Notes under the pieces: generated by a model
Seen by the model: only the letters and a program-made list of their open reading frames with translations
Told to the model about the DNA's origin: nothing
Databases searched by the model: none
Program-made: the position numbers and the translations under genes
NCBI GenBank assembly: GCA_009777725.1
Contig: WRLG01000001.1
Location: 124,001 to 188,000 of the forward strand
DNA length: 64,000 nt
Source: Oscillospiraceae bacterium
GTDB taxonomy: Bacteria > Bacillota > Clostridia > Oscillospirales > Ruminococcaceae
Direction: 5' to 3'
Shown here: one piece after another, positions 44,730-53,255 of the stretch
Layout: the number at the start of each line of letters is the position of its first letter
How positions within the stretch are numbered: the first letter of the stretch is position 1

Positions 44730-45449
44730 ATGCACGGGGCAGATAACAATGACATGACAAATATAGCTGACACAAAGGAATACAGGGAAGAAACTGCAAG
44801 GATTCAAAGCTATGTTATAGCACATGAATGTTATATTTGTGACAACGGAAAAGGGTTTGGCTGCGGGATAACCGTTTCTTCGAGAAATTACGAGTATTTT
44901 CCCGAAAAATTGAAAAGCCCGAAAATCGAATATCATATTAGCGGCAGTGAAAATACAGTTTATAAAAATGGCAAGGAAATATATAAATATACCCTAATTA
45001 ACGATTCAAACCGCAACAGCATTTTCACGCACTAAAACGGGCGGGATTATCTTTTCTTTAAAAAAGATTTATACGGCTACAGCATACTTGACCTAACCAC
45101 GGCGCAAGCCTATGATTATTTCCCCGCCGCTTCGTTCCCCCATGGTGAGACATTTATTTGGTGCGAGGTTCATTATAATCCAATTAATAATATTGCGGCG
45201 GTTGAGGGCTGTTATTGGGCTTGCCGCTACAGCGTTATTCTCGTTGATTTTACTGACCCGCTTAAAAACGCCAAGATTACCGCTCAACTACATGAATTGC
45301 ACCATTTTCCCGATGACGATGATGATTATTTTGATATTGATTTTTGCCATTGGGATGGAGAGAATTTAGTTTTAAAAACAGACAATGGGGACAAATCGGA
45401 GCAGAGAGTTATCAAAAGGGATGAATATATGAAATTCTTTGATTTTTAG
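44730..45449 (+). pseudogene. Hypothetical protein gene broken by an in-frame TAA
   Basis: Frame from ATG 44730 (GTG 44721 also possible) runs to a TAA at 45033-45035, then stays open in the same frame to TAG 45447-45449. The downstream half (DLYGYSILDLTTAQAYDYFP, HGETFIWCEVHYNPINNIAA, DIDFCHWDGENLVLKTDNGD) is clearly protein-like, with acidic and aromatic content, and has no start or ribosome binding site of its own. A single nonsense change (for example CAA or AAA to TAA) would explain it. The whole would be about 239 residues. Family unknown; the sequence style and neighbours suggest an immunity-type protein. Confidence 0.7.
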
Positions 45450-45465
45450 AAAGGCTTTGGGTTCT

Positions 45466-45828
45466 ATGAAATATGAAGACGTTGAATATCATCTTTTGGA
45501 AAAATTTCCCGAATTTATACCTGATGAAATAAGCTGCGGTTTGCCGTATTGCATAGCGGGCGGATTTGCACTTTATTTATTAGAAGCCTATAAAAATAAT
45601 GATGACAATTTGCTTATTTCGGCAGGTAATTTTATTGAAGATTTATATTCCTATGAGGACGAGGAACTCAATAATTTAGCTACTGTAGGATATTTAGAAG
45701 CAATTCAAAATGTTTGGGGCAATAATTCCGTAAACCCCGAGGAGATGTTTAAATATCTTGGTGAAAGAGCTAAAAAAGAGTGGGTTCAGTTAAATGCTGA
45801 TTGGGGTGGTCCTAATTTTGATTTTTAA
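45466..45828 (+). CDS. Small acidic protein, DUF7674-like / immunity-type
   Basis: 120 residues from ATG 45466 with AGAAAGG upstream. The sequence (MKYEDVEYHLLEKFPEFIP, FALYLLEAY, NFIEDLYSYEDEELNNLATVGYLE) is helical and acidic and resembles the family of small proteins found near polymorphic toxins. I am not certain of the family name. It overlaps the next gene by 35 bases if that gene starts at 45794. No toxin gene is visible in the immediate neighbourhood. Confidence 0.6.
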   Translation: MKYEDVEYHLLEKFPEFIPDEISCGLPYCIAGGFALYLLEAYKNNDDNLLISAGNFIEDLYSYEDEELNNLATVGYLEAIQNVWGNNSVNPEEMFKYLGERAKKEWVQLNADWGGPNFDF

Positions 45829-46333
45829 TGAGTATTTGGCAACCTTGATTCAAGATAAGAACATTAGCGACCTAGGCAGAGCCGCTGATATGCTTTGGCT
45901 TTCAATCGGTGAGCCGCATATTATTGAAATTGAGTACACCGGCAAGAAGAAGTCTAAAGAGGTTTCGGAATTTGCAATACATTTTCAATGCCAATGGCGT
46001 TTCGTCAAGGGCGGCGAAATATTGCTGGCTTCTTGCGATATTTATAACCCTTACGCTCCCGAATTAGAATATAAAGATGAGTGGGATTGGGATATTTTCG
46101 GGCGGGAGAAAGAGCAGAGCAGTATTTTTGATGTTCGGCGATTAGAGCTGAAAGAAAATTATTTGCCCTTAAAAATAAAAAATGCCTGTATTTCAAGCAC
46201 AAATGATTTGCGGATTGATTTTGAAAATGGGGTTTACTTTGAAACATTTATAAATTGCTCTCGAAAATATGAGTATTATCGGTTTATTGATTTTATTAAC
46301 GGAGAACACATTGTGGTTTTTGATGAATTATAA
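45794..46333 (+). CDS. Hypothetical protein, immunity-type context
   Basis: About 165-179 residues. The ATG at 45794 lies inside the previous gene and yields a hydrophobic first ten residues; the recognisable protein begins at NEYLATLIQDKNISDLGRAA, so a TTG at 45838 or loss of the native start is also possible. The rest is a soluble beta-rich protein (GEPHIIEIEYTGKKKSKEVS, FAIHFQCQWRFVKGGEILL, IDFENGVYFETFINCSRKYE). Family not recognised. It sits in an array of small same-strand genes. Confidence 0.55.
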   Translation: MLIGVVLILIFNEYLATLIQDKNISDLGRAADMLWLSIGEPHIIEIEYTGKKKSKEVSEFAIHFQCQWRFVKGGEILLASCDIYNPYAPELEYKDEWDWDIFGREKEQSSIFDVRRLELKENYLPLKIKNACISSTNDLRIDFENGVYFETFINCSRKYEYYRFIDFINGEHIVVFDEL

Positions 46334-46372
46334 TCAAACAATATATGAAATTCTTTGGTTTTTAAAAAGGGC
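46334..46372 (+). repeat. Recurring gene-end/junction fragment
   Basis: TATGAAATTCTTTGGTTTTT at about 46344-46363 followed by AAAAAGGGCGG strongly resembles 45428-45456 (TATGAAATTCTTTGATTTTT, AGAAAGGC), the 3' end of the broken gene and the ribosome binding site of the next. A shorter form (TTTTTAAAAAGGGCGGAGTA) precedes the gene at 46931. The repeats look like scars of duplication in the array. Confidence 0.5.
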
Positions 46373-46416
46373 GGCATGATAGGTCACTATATTTATATCA
46401 CAGGAGGGCAAAAATC

Positions 46417-46761
46417 TTGATAAAAACAGAGTTTGGCATAATTGATGAAATGGATTGCTCCAAGGATTACGGAGCATACGAACCCGAAAAGTATAACTGT
46501 ATTTATATTGATGATGAATACATAAACGATTGGTGGGAGCGGCTGGGCTTAATGAAAACATATTTTCACAATATGAACCGACCGTCGTTTGCACTTGCAC
46601 GCCAAGGAGTGACGATAATACCGCCGGAGTCATTGCCGCTGTTTCAAGACATAGTAGTTACAGATCGGAGGATAAATACAGATGATAATCTTGCGAATTT
46701 AGCGGCTAAGATTCAAGAAGCCATTGAGGCTGACAAACATATGATTCATTTCGGAGCATAA
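46417..46761 (+). CDS. Hypothetical protein (TTG start)
   Basis: 114 residues starting at TTG 46417, set by a strong CAGGAGGG 8 bases upstream. Acidic N-terminal half (IDEMDCSKDYGAYEPEKYNCIY is rich in Asp, Glu and Tyr), a WWERLGLMKTYFHNM segment, then a helical C-terminus (NLAAKIQEAIEADKH). No signal peptide. Family not recognised; context is the same array of small genes. The 160 bases after it (46762-46930) hold only fragments without a recognisable gene. Confidence 0.6.
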   Translation: MIKTEFGIIDEMDCSKDYGAYEPEKYNCIYIDDEYINDWWERLGLMKTYFHNMNRPSFALARQGVTIIPPESLPLFQDIVVTDRRINTDDNLANLAAKIQEAIEADKHMIHFGA

Positions 46762-46930
46762 ACGAGCCTGTCCCGGATGTTTAGGCAAGTTTGAGATAGA
46801 TATGAAAGGGGCTTATTGCAGCGTATATCTATGATTATTTACTATAATTTTTATATACAAAATGCGAGGAGGATTATACCCATTGTTATGTAATAGAGGT
46901 TGAGATTATTTTTAAAAAGGGCGGAGTAGT

Positions 46931-47491
46931 ATGAAAAAGGGCAAGATCAGAAAGCGGCTTGATAAGGCTAAGAGCGGCATGAAAGTTGCTAATATTTATC
47001 TTAATTATGACAGACATTATTATAACGCGATTCCGCTGGCTATCGGCGAAAGCCTTGTTTTATCGGTGCTTGAAGATGATTTTATCCTTGATGGCTACGC
47101 TGTTTTCAGGATAAAAGACATTACAAAAATTAAGGTTAAAAATGACCTTTGCAACAAGATAATCAGCGATATTGGTCTGCTGAATGAAATTAATCCGCCG
47201 AATATTGATATTCAAAATTGGCGGGTTGTTTTTGAGAGCATTATATCTATGAATATAAATATAATAATCGAAGCCAAAACGCAATTGGGCAATGATTACG
47301 ATTTTTACATAGGCAAGGTTATCAAAGCGGGCAAAAACACCGCCGTTTTCAGGCACTTTGACGCAAACGGCATTTGGCAATCCGAGCCTTACAAAATACC
47401 CTATTCAGAGATTTTTAACATCAAGCTTTTAGACAGGTACTCTACCGTGTTTTCAAAATATGTTTCTGCTCCAACTTATCCCGCTTATTGA
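46931..47491 (+). CDS. Hypothetical beta-rich protein
   Basis: 186 residues. After a basic start (MKKGKIRKRLDKAKSGMKV) the protein is a regular series of beta strands: LSVLEDDFILDGYAVFRIKD, FYIGKVIKAGKNTAVFRHFD, ending PYKIPYSEIFNIKLLDRYSTVF. This looks like a small barrel fold seen in immunity-type proteins, but no family is recognised. The ribosome binding site is AGGGCGGAG. Its end overlaps, on the opposite strand, a 27-codon ORF with a strong ribosome binding site. Confidence 0.6.
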   Translation: MKKGKIRKRLDKAKSGMKVANIYLNYDRHYYNAIPLAIGESLVLSVLEDDFILDGYAVFRIKDITKIKVKNDLCNKIISDIGLLNEINPPNIDIQNWRVVFESIISMNINIIIEAKTQLGNDYDFYIGKVIKAGKNTAVFRHFDANGIWQSEPYKIPYSEIFNIKLLDRYSTVFSKYVSAPTYPAY

Positions 47492-47525
47492 GTAGATAAG
47501 TCATAACCAATTCCTTATAGACCAT
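47442..47525 (-). CDS. Very short ORF downstream of a palindrome (possible gene fragment)
   Basis: 27 codons starting MVYKELVMTYLLNKRDKLEQ. AAGGAGGG lies 7 bases before ATG 47525. Immediately upstream is a perfect 12-bp palindrome (47556-47583). A good ribosome binding site and operator-like palindrome suggest the start of a regulator gene whose remainder is lost, since the frame stops inside the converging gene. Function unknown. Confidence 0.4.
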   Translation of the reverse strand: MVYKELVMTYLLNKRDKLEQKHILKTR

Positions 47526-47555
47526 AAAAAACACCCTCCTTATATTTTCCTTACA

Positions 47556-47583
47556 ATTTCGCTAAATACAAATTTAGCGAAAT
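47556..47583. repeat. Perfect 12-bp palindrome, operator-like
   Basis: ATTTCGCTAAAT (47556-47567), ACAA spacer, ATTTAGCGAAAT (47572-47583). No T-run follows on either strand, so a terminator is unlikely. It lies upstream of the short minus-strand ORF and may be an operator. Confidence 0.6.
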
Positions 47584-47675
47584 CAAAAAAGTTTTTTTGG
47601 GGAAATACCGCACTTTCTCAAATTTTTAAAAATTGTACAAATAGTGAAAAATTTATATGTTTGTATAAAATGTTA

Positions 47676-47704
47676 TTGACAAAGTTTGGGTATTGTGGTA
47701 TAGT
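47676..47704 (+). promoter_or_regulatory. Promoter for the lipoprotein at 47818
   Basis: TTGACA (47676-47681), 17-base spacer, TATAGT (47699-47704). Confidence 0.85.
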
Positions 47705-47733
47705 GTTTACAGATTACAACTTAAGGATATGAA

Positions 47734-47768
47734 CAACAGCGGCGGTAAGTAATTGCTGCCGCTTGTTG
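47734..47768 (+). promoter_or_regulatory. Stable hairpin in the lipoprotein 5' leader
   Basis: CAACAGCGGCGGT and the complementary TGCTGCCGCTTGTTG form a strong stem with one bulge, 50 bases before the ATG and after an AAGGAT-ATG (47729) that opens a seven-codon ORF ending in the stem. No T-run follows. It may control translation or stability. Confidence 0.5.
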
Positions 47769-47817
47769 ACCGTTTATAGTTCGCCAAACTTATAACCTAA
47801 AAAACAGGAGAATTATA

Positions 47818-48156
47818 ATGAGAATAATAAAAATAGTTAATATTATTTTGTTGCTGTTCTTTGCGACTTATTTGACAGGATGCAACAGCAAGGATACCGA
47901 TAATTCAAGCGATGAATCTTCCTACGCATCGGCTCAAATATCGGGGAGCGTCAGTCTTGATTTTCTTTATGACCTTGCTTATTATGATGAAAAATTGACA
48001 GTGCTGGGCTATGGATTTGAGGTTGTTGATAAAAGCAAGCCGATAGTTAGGTCTGCAACCTTTGATTTAGATGGCAACCTCTTAAAAATGACTGAATATA
48101 CCCAGCCTAATATACCAATGATGACTGTTTCATTTTATTCAGGGGCGGACATTTAA
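47818..48156 (+). CDS. Small lipoprotein of unknown function
   Basis: 112 residues. Signal peptide MRIIKIVNIILLLFFATYL followed by lipobox LTGC (Cys near residue 22); then a Ser/Asp-rich linker (NSKDTDNSSDESSYAS) and a short beta-rich domain (LTVLGYGFEVVDKSKPIV, SATFDLDGNLLKM). CAGGAGA lies 8 bases upstream. The C-terminus (VSFYSGADI) is abrupt, so the gene may be a truncated form of a longer family. It has its own promoter and a hairpin-bearing leader. Confidence 0.7.
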   Translation: MRIIKIVNIILLLFFATYLTGCNSKDTDNSSDESSYASAQISGSVSLDFLYDLAYYDEKLTVLGYGFEVVDKSKPIVRSATFDLDGNLLKMTEYTQPNIPMMTVSFYSGADI

Positions 48157-48212
48157 TACAGATTCTAAAAACATTGCAGTAATCACCAACTAAACTGATA
48201 CACCCTCAAACC

Positions 48213-48241
48213 TTGACATTACTTTAAAAATAGTGTATAAT
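48213..48241 (+). promoter_or_regulatory. Promoter for trpE-trpG
   Basis: TTGACA (48213-48218), 17-base spacer, TATAAT (48236-48241). The leader has no T-box, TRAP repeats or run of Trp codons; it carries leader element D instead. Confidence 0.9.
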
Positions 48242-48277
48242 AAAAAGGCTTTTGGAATTTGAAGGAATCGGAAAACA

Positions 48278-48350
48278 GAGGGGGGGCGAGACCATGCTGA
48301 TTTTATTATTCGCTTGTTCGCAGGCGGAGCATGGTCGTAAATATGATTAA
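48278..48350 (+). promoter_or_regulatory. MLI leader ORF/hairpin element, copy D (trpE leader)
   Basis: GAGGGGGG lies 7 bases before ATG 48294 of an 18-codon ORF, MLILLFACSQAEHGRKYD, with TAA at 48348-48350. Stem arms GACCATGCT (48290-48298) and AGCATGGTC (48328-48336), inner stem GCTT/AGGC, loop GTTCGC. The leader stop overlaps the start region of trpE (ATG 48343), which has no own ribosome binding site. There is no Trp codon, so classical trp attenuation by this peptide is unlikely. Confidence 0.72.
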
Positions 48351-49815
48351 ACCGACTTTTAAAGAAGCTTTGGAGATACCGTCGGGGCGGTATGATATAA
48401 TCCCCGTCAGCACAGAGTTATACGCGGATGAAATCACTCCGATTTCATTGCTTCAAAAGCTTAAAGGCGTAAGCACCCACTGTTTTATCCTTGAAAGCGC
48501 GGAATATGCGAAAGGCTGGGGCAGGTATACGTTTTTAGGCTTTGAGCCTAAGCTGGAAATAGCCTGTTTAAACGGCGATATGAGAATCACCTCTCCGAAA
48601 GGGAGCGAGACCTTTACAACAGATAATCCCAATCAGCATATACAGGAGATATTATCAAGGCATAAAAGCGTAAGCTACGATTATCTGCCGCCCTTTACCG
48701 GCGGCTTGGTGGGATATTTCGCTTATGACTATTCTAAATATTCCGAGCCCTCTTTAAATTTAAATGCTTGCGATAAGGAATATTTTCAAGACGTTGATTT
48801 GATGCTTTTTGATAAGGTTATAGCCTTTGACCATTATCGGCAAAGGATTATTTTAATTGTAAACATCGGCACGGAAAATCTTAAAGAGGAATATGAGCGC
48901 GGAACGCGTAAGCTTGAAGAACTGAAAAATATAATCAAAAACGGGGCGCGTAAGCCATCCGAGGCGGCGCGCATTCAGTCCGAGTTTAAGGCGTTGTTTA
49001 CAAAGGATGAATATTGTGAAATGGTTGATAGGGCTAAGGCATATATTAGGGAGGGGGATATTTTTCAAGTTGTATTATCTAACCGATTTGAGGCGGATTT
49101 TGAAGGAAGTCTGTTAGATACCTACCGACTGCTCAGGACTATAAACCCTTCGCCGTATATGTTCTATTTCAGCGGGAGCGATTTTGAAATAGCGGGAGCT
49201 TCGCCGGAAACGCTTGTAAAGCTTCAAGACGGCAAATTGTTCACCTTTCCCCTTGCGGGAACACGTCCGCGCGGCGCGTCCGAGGCTGAGGATAATGCTT
49301 TGGAAAAAGACCTGCTCTCGGACGAAAAGGAATTATCGGAGCATAATATGCTGGTTGATTTGGGGCGTAACGATTTGGGCAAAATCAGCAGGTTCGGGAC
49401 TGTTAGGGTTGAGGATTATATGTCAATCCTGCGCTTTTCGCATGTTATGCACATAGGCTCAACGGTTAGCGGAGAAATCTGCGAAGGAAAGACGGGGCTG
49501 GATGCCGTTAACGCCGTTCTTCCCGCCGGAACGCTATCGGGAGCACCGAAAATACGTGCCATGCAGATTATAAATGAGTTGGAAAATAACAAGCGCGGTG
49601 TATACGGCGGCGCGATTGGCTATCTTGATTTTACCGGGAATATGGATACCTGTATTGCTATACGGATTGCTTATAAGAAAAACGGCAAGGTTTTCATACG
49701 CTCGGGAGCGGGCGTTGTTGCCGACAGTAATCCCGAATCCGAATATCAAGAGTGCTTAAACAAATCTATGGCGGTTCAAAACGCGCTCAAACAATCGGAG
49801 GGAGGGATTGACTGA
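48343..49815 (+). CDS. trpE: Anthranilate synthase component I
   Basis: About 490 residues. The N-terminal feedback region has FILESAEYAKGWGRYTFLGF, which carries the LES-type tryptophan-binding motif; the chorismate-binding domain shows LAGTRPRGASEAED, HNMLVDLGRNDLGKIS, SHVMHIGSTVSGEI, LPAGTLSGAPKIRAMQII and the C-terminal IRSGAGVVADSNPESEYQE. This fits TrpE better than PabB, although trpEG-only loci can blur that distinction. ATG 48343 is chosen; an in-frame ATG at 48331 lies in the hairpin arm. It ends over the trpG start. The other trp genes are not present downstream. Confidence 0.9.
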   Translation: MIKPTFKEALEIPSGRYDIIPVSTELYADEITPISLLQKLKGVSTHCFILESAEYAKGWGRYTFLGFEPKLEIACLNGDMRITSPKGSETFTTDNPNQHIQEILSRHKSVSYDYLPPFTGGLVGYFAYDYSKYSEPSLNLNACDKEYFQDVDLMLFDKVIAFDHYRQRIILIVNIGTENLKEEYERGTRKLEELKNIIKNGARKPSEAARIQSEFKALFTKDEYCEMVDRAKAYIREGDIFQVVLSNRFEADFEGSLLDTYRLLRTINPSPYMFYFSGSDFEIAGASPETLVKLQDGKLFTFPLAGTRPRGASEAEDNALEKDLLSDEKELSEHNMLVDLGRNDLGKISRFGTVRVEDYMSILRFSHVMHIGSTVSGEICEGKTGLDAVNAVLPAGTLSGAPKIRAMQIINELENNKRGVYGGAIGYLDFTGNMDTCIAIRIAYKKNGKVFIRSGAGVVADSNPESEYQECLNKSMAVQNALKQSEGGID

Positions 49816-50381
49816 TGTTGATGTTAATTGATAATTATGACAGCTTTTCCTATAATTTATATCAGATTATAGGGGTGCTTGAACCTAATTTAAGGGTTGT
49901 ACGCAATAATCAAATAAGCATAGACGAAATCAGAGAGTTAGCTCCCGAATTTATCGTTATCTCCCCCGGTCCGGGCAAGCCGTCAGACGCGGGCATATGC
50001 GTTGAGGTGATTAAGAGCTTCTATACAAGTATCCCTATTCTTGGAATTTGCTTGGGTCATCAAGCGATTTACGAAGCTTTCGGCGGCACGGTTTCTTATG
50101 CCGAAAGGCTGATGCACGGCAAATCCTCCATGGTAAGCTTAGAAAATGAAAATCCCTTATTTAAAGGGATGCCGGCGGTTATACAAGCGGCAAGGTATCA
50201 TTCCTTGGCGGGCTTAAAGGAAACGCTGCCGGAGGAATTAAAAATTATTGCGAAAACAGACGATGGCGAAATCATGGCGGTATGCCATAAAGAAAAACCC
50301 GTATACGGGGTGCAATTTCACCCGGAATCAATACTCACGCCGGAAGGGCATAAAATAATAGAAAATTTCTTGCGAAGATAA
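49815..50381 (+). CDS. trpG: Anthranilate synthase component II (glutamine amidotransferase)
   Basis: A 188-residue class I glutamine amidotransferase with the oxyanion turn ISPGPGKPSDAG, nucleophile in GICLGHQAI (Cys near residue 80) and the His-Glu pair in VQFHPESILTPEG. The start overlaps the trpE stop (TGATG), so the subunits are made together. It supplies ammonia to TrpE for anthranilate synthesis and could also serve PabB, as in B. subtilis. Downstream the next gene is an unrelated ATPase with a separate ribosome binding site. Confidence 0.92.
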   Translation: MLMLIDNYDSFSYNLYQIIGVLEPNLRVVRNNQISIDEIRELAPEFIVISPGPGKPSDAGICVEVIKSFYTSIPILGICLGHQAIYEAFGGTVSYAERLMHGKSSMVSLENENPLFKGMPAVIQAARYHSLAGLKETLPEELKIIAKTDDGEIMAVCHKEKPVYGVQFHPESILTPEGHKIIENFLRR

Positions 50382-50432
50382 TGCTGCGAAGATAATACGA
50401 GGATAAATTTAATAATTTTTAGGGGCGTTTTA

Positions 50433-53114
50433 ATGAACTACACAACGGAAAAGCTGGAGCTTATTTACCAAGCGTTGCAAACAGACCCAAATGTCGGGTT
50501 AAGCGACGAAAAAGCTGCTGATATTCAAAAAGAAAAAGGATTAAACAAGTTTGATGAAGAAAAAAAAGAAATGGTTACGCAAAAATTAATCCGCCACATG
50601 AAGGATTTTACGGTTATCATATTGCTGGTGGCAGGTATAATTGCGTTATATTCGTCCATATGGGGGGACGGGGGCAAGGGACCGACCGATGCTATTGTTA
50701 TATTCGCTATTGTGATTATTAACATCACCCTTGCGGTCAAGCAGGAGATGGGGGCGGAAAAGGCATTAGAAGCACTGAAGCGCATGAACGCGCCGATGAC
50801 TATTGCCCTCCGCAACGGTTCAAGGCAGGAGCTTGACGCGTCGCTGTTAGTGCCGGGTGATATTTTGACGCTGGAAGCCGGGGATTTAATCCCTGCCGAT
50901 GCCCGTATTATTGAAAGCGTAAATTTGAAAGTTGATGAGGCTATTTTAACCGGCGAGAGTGTTCCCGTTGAAAAAGATGCCGATGCGGTAATCGAGGAAA
51001 AATCTTCCTTAGGGGACCAATTTAATATGCTGTTTTCCGGCTGCGTTATTACAAACGGAAAAACCAAGGCGGTGGTTGTAAAAACAGGGATGGCTACCGA
51101 AATGGGCAAAATAGCGGGCTTGCTCAATTCCACGGTAAAGGAAAGAACCCCGCTTCAGCAGAAGATGGACGCGCTGGCTAAGTTCATATGCGTTATCGCA
51201 CTTATATCGGGAAGCTTGCTTTTTGCGATTCAATCCTTTTTGCCGGATATTAACGGAAACGCTATAGAGCTGTCGCAGAGGCTGTTATACTCAGTTGTTT
51301 TGGCGGTTGCCGCAATACCCGAAGGTCTGCCCATCATCGTCACCATAACCCTTGCCTACGGCGTTACGACAATGGCTAAGAAAAACGCCATTATACGCAA
51401 AATTCCGGCTGTTGAAACGCTTGGAAGCGCATCGGTTATCTGCTCGGATAAAACAGGCACTTTGACGATGAATCAGATGACAATTAAAAAGGTTTGGGCT
51501 GTCGGTCATGAGCCTAAAAACGCAGAGGATGAATTTAACCATGATGAAATGCGGCTTATTGAAATCATGAGCCTCGCTTGTAACGCTTCGGTAGAAATAT
51601 CGGAAGACGGAGAAGAAAAGGAAATCGGAGACCCTACGGAAACCTCGATTATCAGACTGCTTCGCAATAAGCATATAGAAAAGTACAGCCTTGAAACGAT
51701 TCACCCCAGAGTGCATGAAATCCCGTTTGATTCGAGCAGAAAGCTTATGACAACTGTCCATGAAAGAGGCGATTTGGAGGAGCAGGGAGATATAAAGTAT
51801 ATCTCAATAACCAAGGGGGCGTTTGATAGGATTCCGATTGACGCTACATCGGTCTGCGCCGCTACCGCCAAGAAAATTCATGACAGCTTCGCGGATAAAG
51901 CCCTCCGCGTTCTTGCAGTGGCTTACAAGTATTATGATAAGCTGCCGGAGGTTATGGACGAGAATGAATTGGAGCACGGACTTACCTTTGCGGGCTTTGT
52001 CGGGATGATTGACCCTCCGCGCCCCGAAAGCAGGGATTCGGTCAAAACCGCTAAAGAAGCGGGCATAAGGACAGTTATGATTACGGGCGACCACGCCAAA
52101 ACAGCTACTGCCATAGCGCGGGATATAGGTATTTTGTGCGAGGGCGAAAAGGTAATTACCGGCACTCAGCTGGCTGAGATGTCCGATGAAGATTTAATCA
52201 AAAATGTAAAGGATTATTCTGTATACGCGAGAGTTACCCCCGAAGATAAAATCCGCATAGTGCAGGCGTGGCAAGCGCATAATGAGGTTGTTGCGATGAC
52301 GGGCGATGGCGTAAACGATGCTCCTGCGCTGAAAGCGGCGGATGTCGGCGTTGCCATGGGCTCGGGAACAGATGTTTCAAAGGGTGCCAGCGATATGATT
52401 CTTACCGATGATAATTTTTCTTCAATCATCACTGCCGTTGAAGAAGGCAGGAGGGTTTACGACAATGTCCGTAAGGTTTTAATTTCCTTAGTGCCGAGCA
52501 ATATATCGGAAATATTGGCGATGATTCTGGGCTTTATCATCTTTAGGGCGACACCGTTTGCCGCGATACAGCTTTTATTCATCAATGTGATTGCAGACGG
52601 AATCCCGGATTTATGTATGTGCCGTGAAAGGCTTGAAAAGGACGCTATGAAAAGAAAACCGATTAAAAAGAGTGAAAATATCTTTGCTTTCGGTCTGGGG
52701 TTCAGAACGGTGCTGGTGGCGGTTCTTTTTACCGTTATCACGATGGCGGGTTACTATATCGGTGCTCATGTTGAAGTATATCCGGGCATTATCCCCTCTC
52801 ATGACGTTGGCAGGACTATGGCTTATGTTATCCTTGCTTATGCCTCGGTAGTTAACATTCTAAACGTCAGAAGCTTTAAGGAATCGCTCTTTACAATCGG
52901 CTTTACGTCAAACAAGCTGTTATTCGGCGGCACATGTCTTTCATTTTTGCTTATTTCTGTTACCGCGCTTTTCCCGCCCATGATGAGGATATTCTATTGT
53001 GTTCCTTTGAGTATAACTCATTGGCTTATTGTAATTAGCTTTGCGATTACTCCGTTTATCGTTATTGAGCTTAAAAAGCTACTTATCAGGCGTTCGCAGA
53101 ATCACGCTCTTTAA
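50433..53114 (+). CDS. P-type cation ATPase, calcium-transporting (PMCA/SERCA type)
   Basis: An 893-residue P-type II ATPase. It starts with the cation_ATPase_N region; the actuator domain has TGES; PEGLP in helix M4 (AVAAIPEGLPIIVTITLAYG) supplies Ca-ligating residues; phosphorylation site SDKTGTLT; nucleotide-binding KGAFDRI; hinge TGDGVNDAPALKAADVGVAMG. The M6 segment reads NVIADGIPDLCMCRE rather than the common NLVTDGLPA form, so the metal preference may differ. Ten hydrophobic segments are expected. It should export Ca (or Mn) from the cytoplasm. It follows trpG after 50 bases and lacks a terminator before the hairpin at 53136. Confidence 0.92.
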   Translation: MNYTTEKLELIYQALQTDPNVGLSDEKAADIQKEKGLNKFDEEKKEMVTQKLIRHMKDFTVIILLVAGIIALYSSIWGDGGKGPTDAIVIFAIVIINITLAVKQEMGAEKALEALKRMNAPMTIALRNGSRQELDASLLVPGDILTLEAGDLIPADARIIESVNLKVDEAILTGESVPVEKDADAVIEEKSSLGDQFNMLFSGCVITNGKTKAVVVKTGMATEMGKIAGLLNSTVKERTPLQQKMDALAKFICVIALISGSLLFAIQSFLPDINGNAIELSQRLLYSVVLAVAAIPEGLPIIVTITLAYGVTTMAKKNAIIRKIPAVETLGSASVICSDKTGTLTMNQMTIKKVWAVGHEPKNAEDEFNHDEMRLIEIMSLACNASVEISEDGEEKEIGDPTETSIIRLLRNKHIEKYSLETIHPRVHEIPFDSSRKLMTTVHERGDLEEQGDIKYISITKGAFDRIPIDATSVCAATAKKIHDSFADKALRVLAVAYKYYDKLPEVMDENELEHGLTFAGFVGMIDPPRPESRDSVKTAKEAGIRTVMITGDHAKTATAIARDIGILCEGEKVITGTQLAEMSDEDLIKNVKDYSVYARVTPEDKIRIVQAWQAHNEVVAMTGDGVNDAPALKAADVGVAMGSGTDVSKGASDMILTDDNFSSIITAVEEGRRVYDNVRKVLISLVPSNISEILAMILGFIIFRATPFAAIQLLFINVIADGIPDLCMCRERLEKDAMKRKPIKKSENIFAFGLGFRTVLVAVLFTVITMAGYYIGAHVEVYPGIIPSHDVGRTMAYVILAYASVVNILNVRSFKESLFTIGFTSNKLLFGGTCLSFLLISVTALFPPMMRIFYCVPLSITHWLIVISFAITPFIVIELKKLLIRRSQNHAL

Positions 53115-53135
53115 GCCCCGGTTATTACTCCACCC

Positions 53136-53175
53136 CTCAGCCTTGCGTTAGGCAGATTTTGAACGCAAGGCTGAG
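53136..53175. repeat. Long perfect hairpin after the P-type ATPase
   Basis: CTCAGCCTTGCGTT (53136-53149) and AACGCAAGGCTGAG (53162-53175) form a perfect 14-bp stem with a 12-base loop. No T-run follows, so it is not a standard terminator. It may stabilise mRNA 3' ends or be a small repeat element. Confidence 0.6.
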
Positions 53176-53255
53176 CAACGGGGAGGACAGTACCCTTATT
53201 TGTTTGTGAACAATTTGTAACAAATAAAATTATTGTGCATATTTTTAAAAAACTA

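Noticed and set aside
53136..53175. Hairpin after the P-type ATPase as a terminator
   Set aside because: No T-run follows on either strand, so it is listed only as a hairpin.
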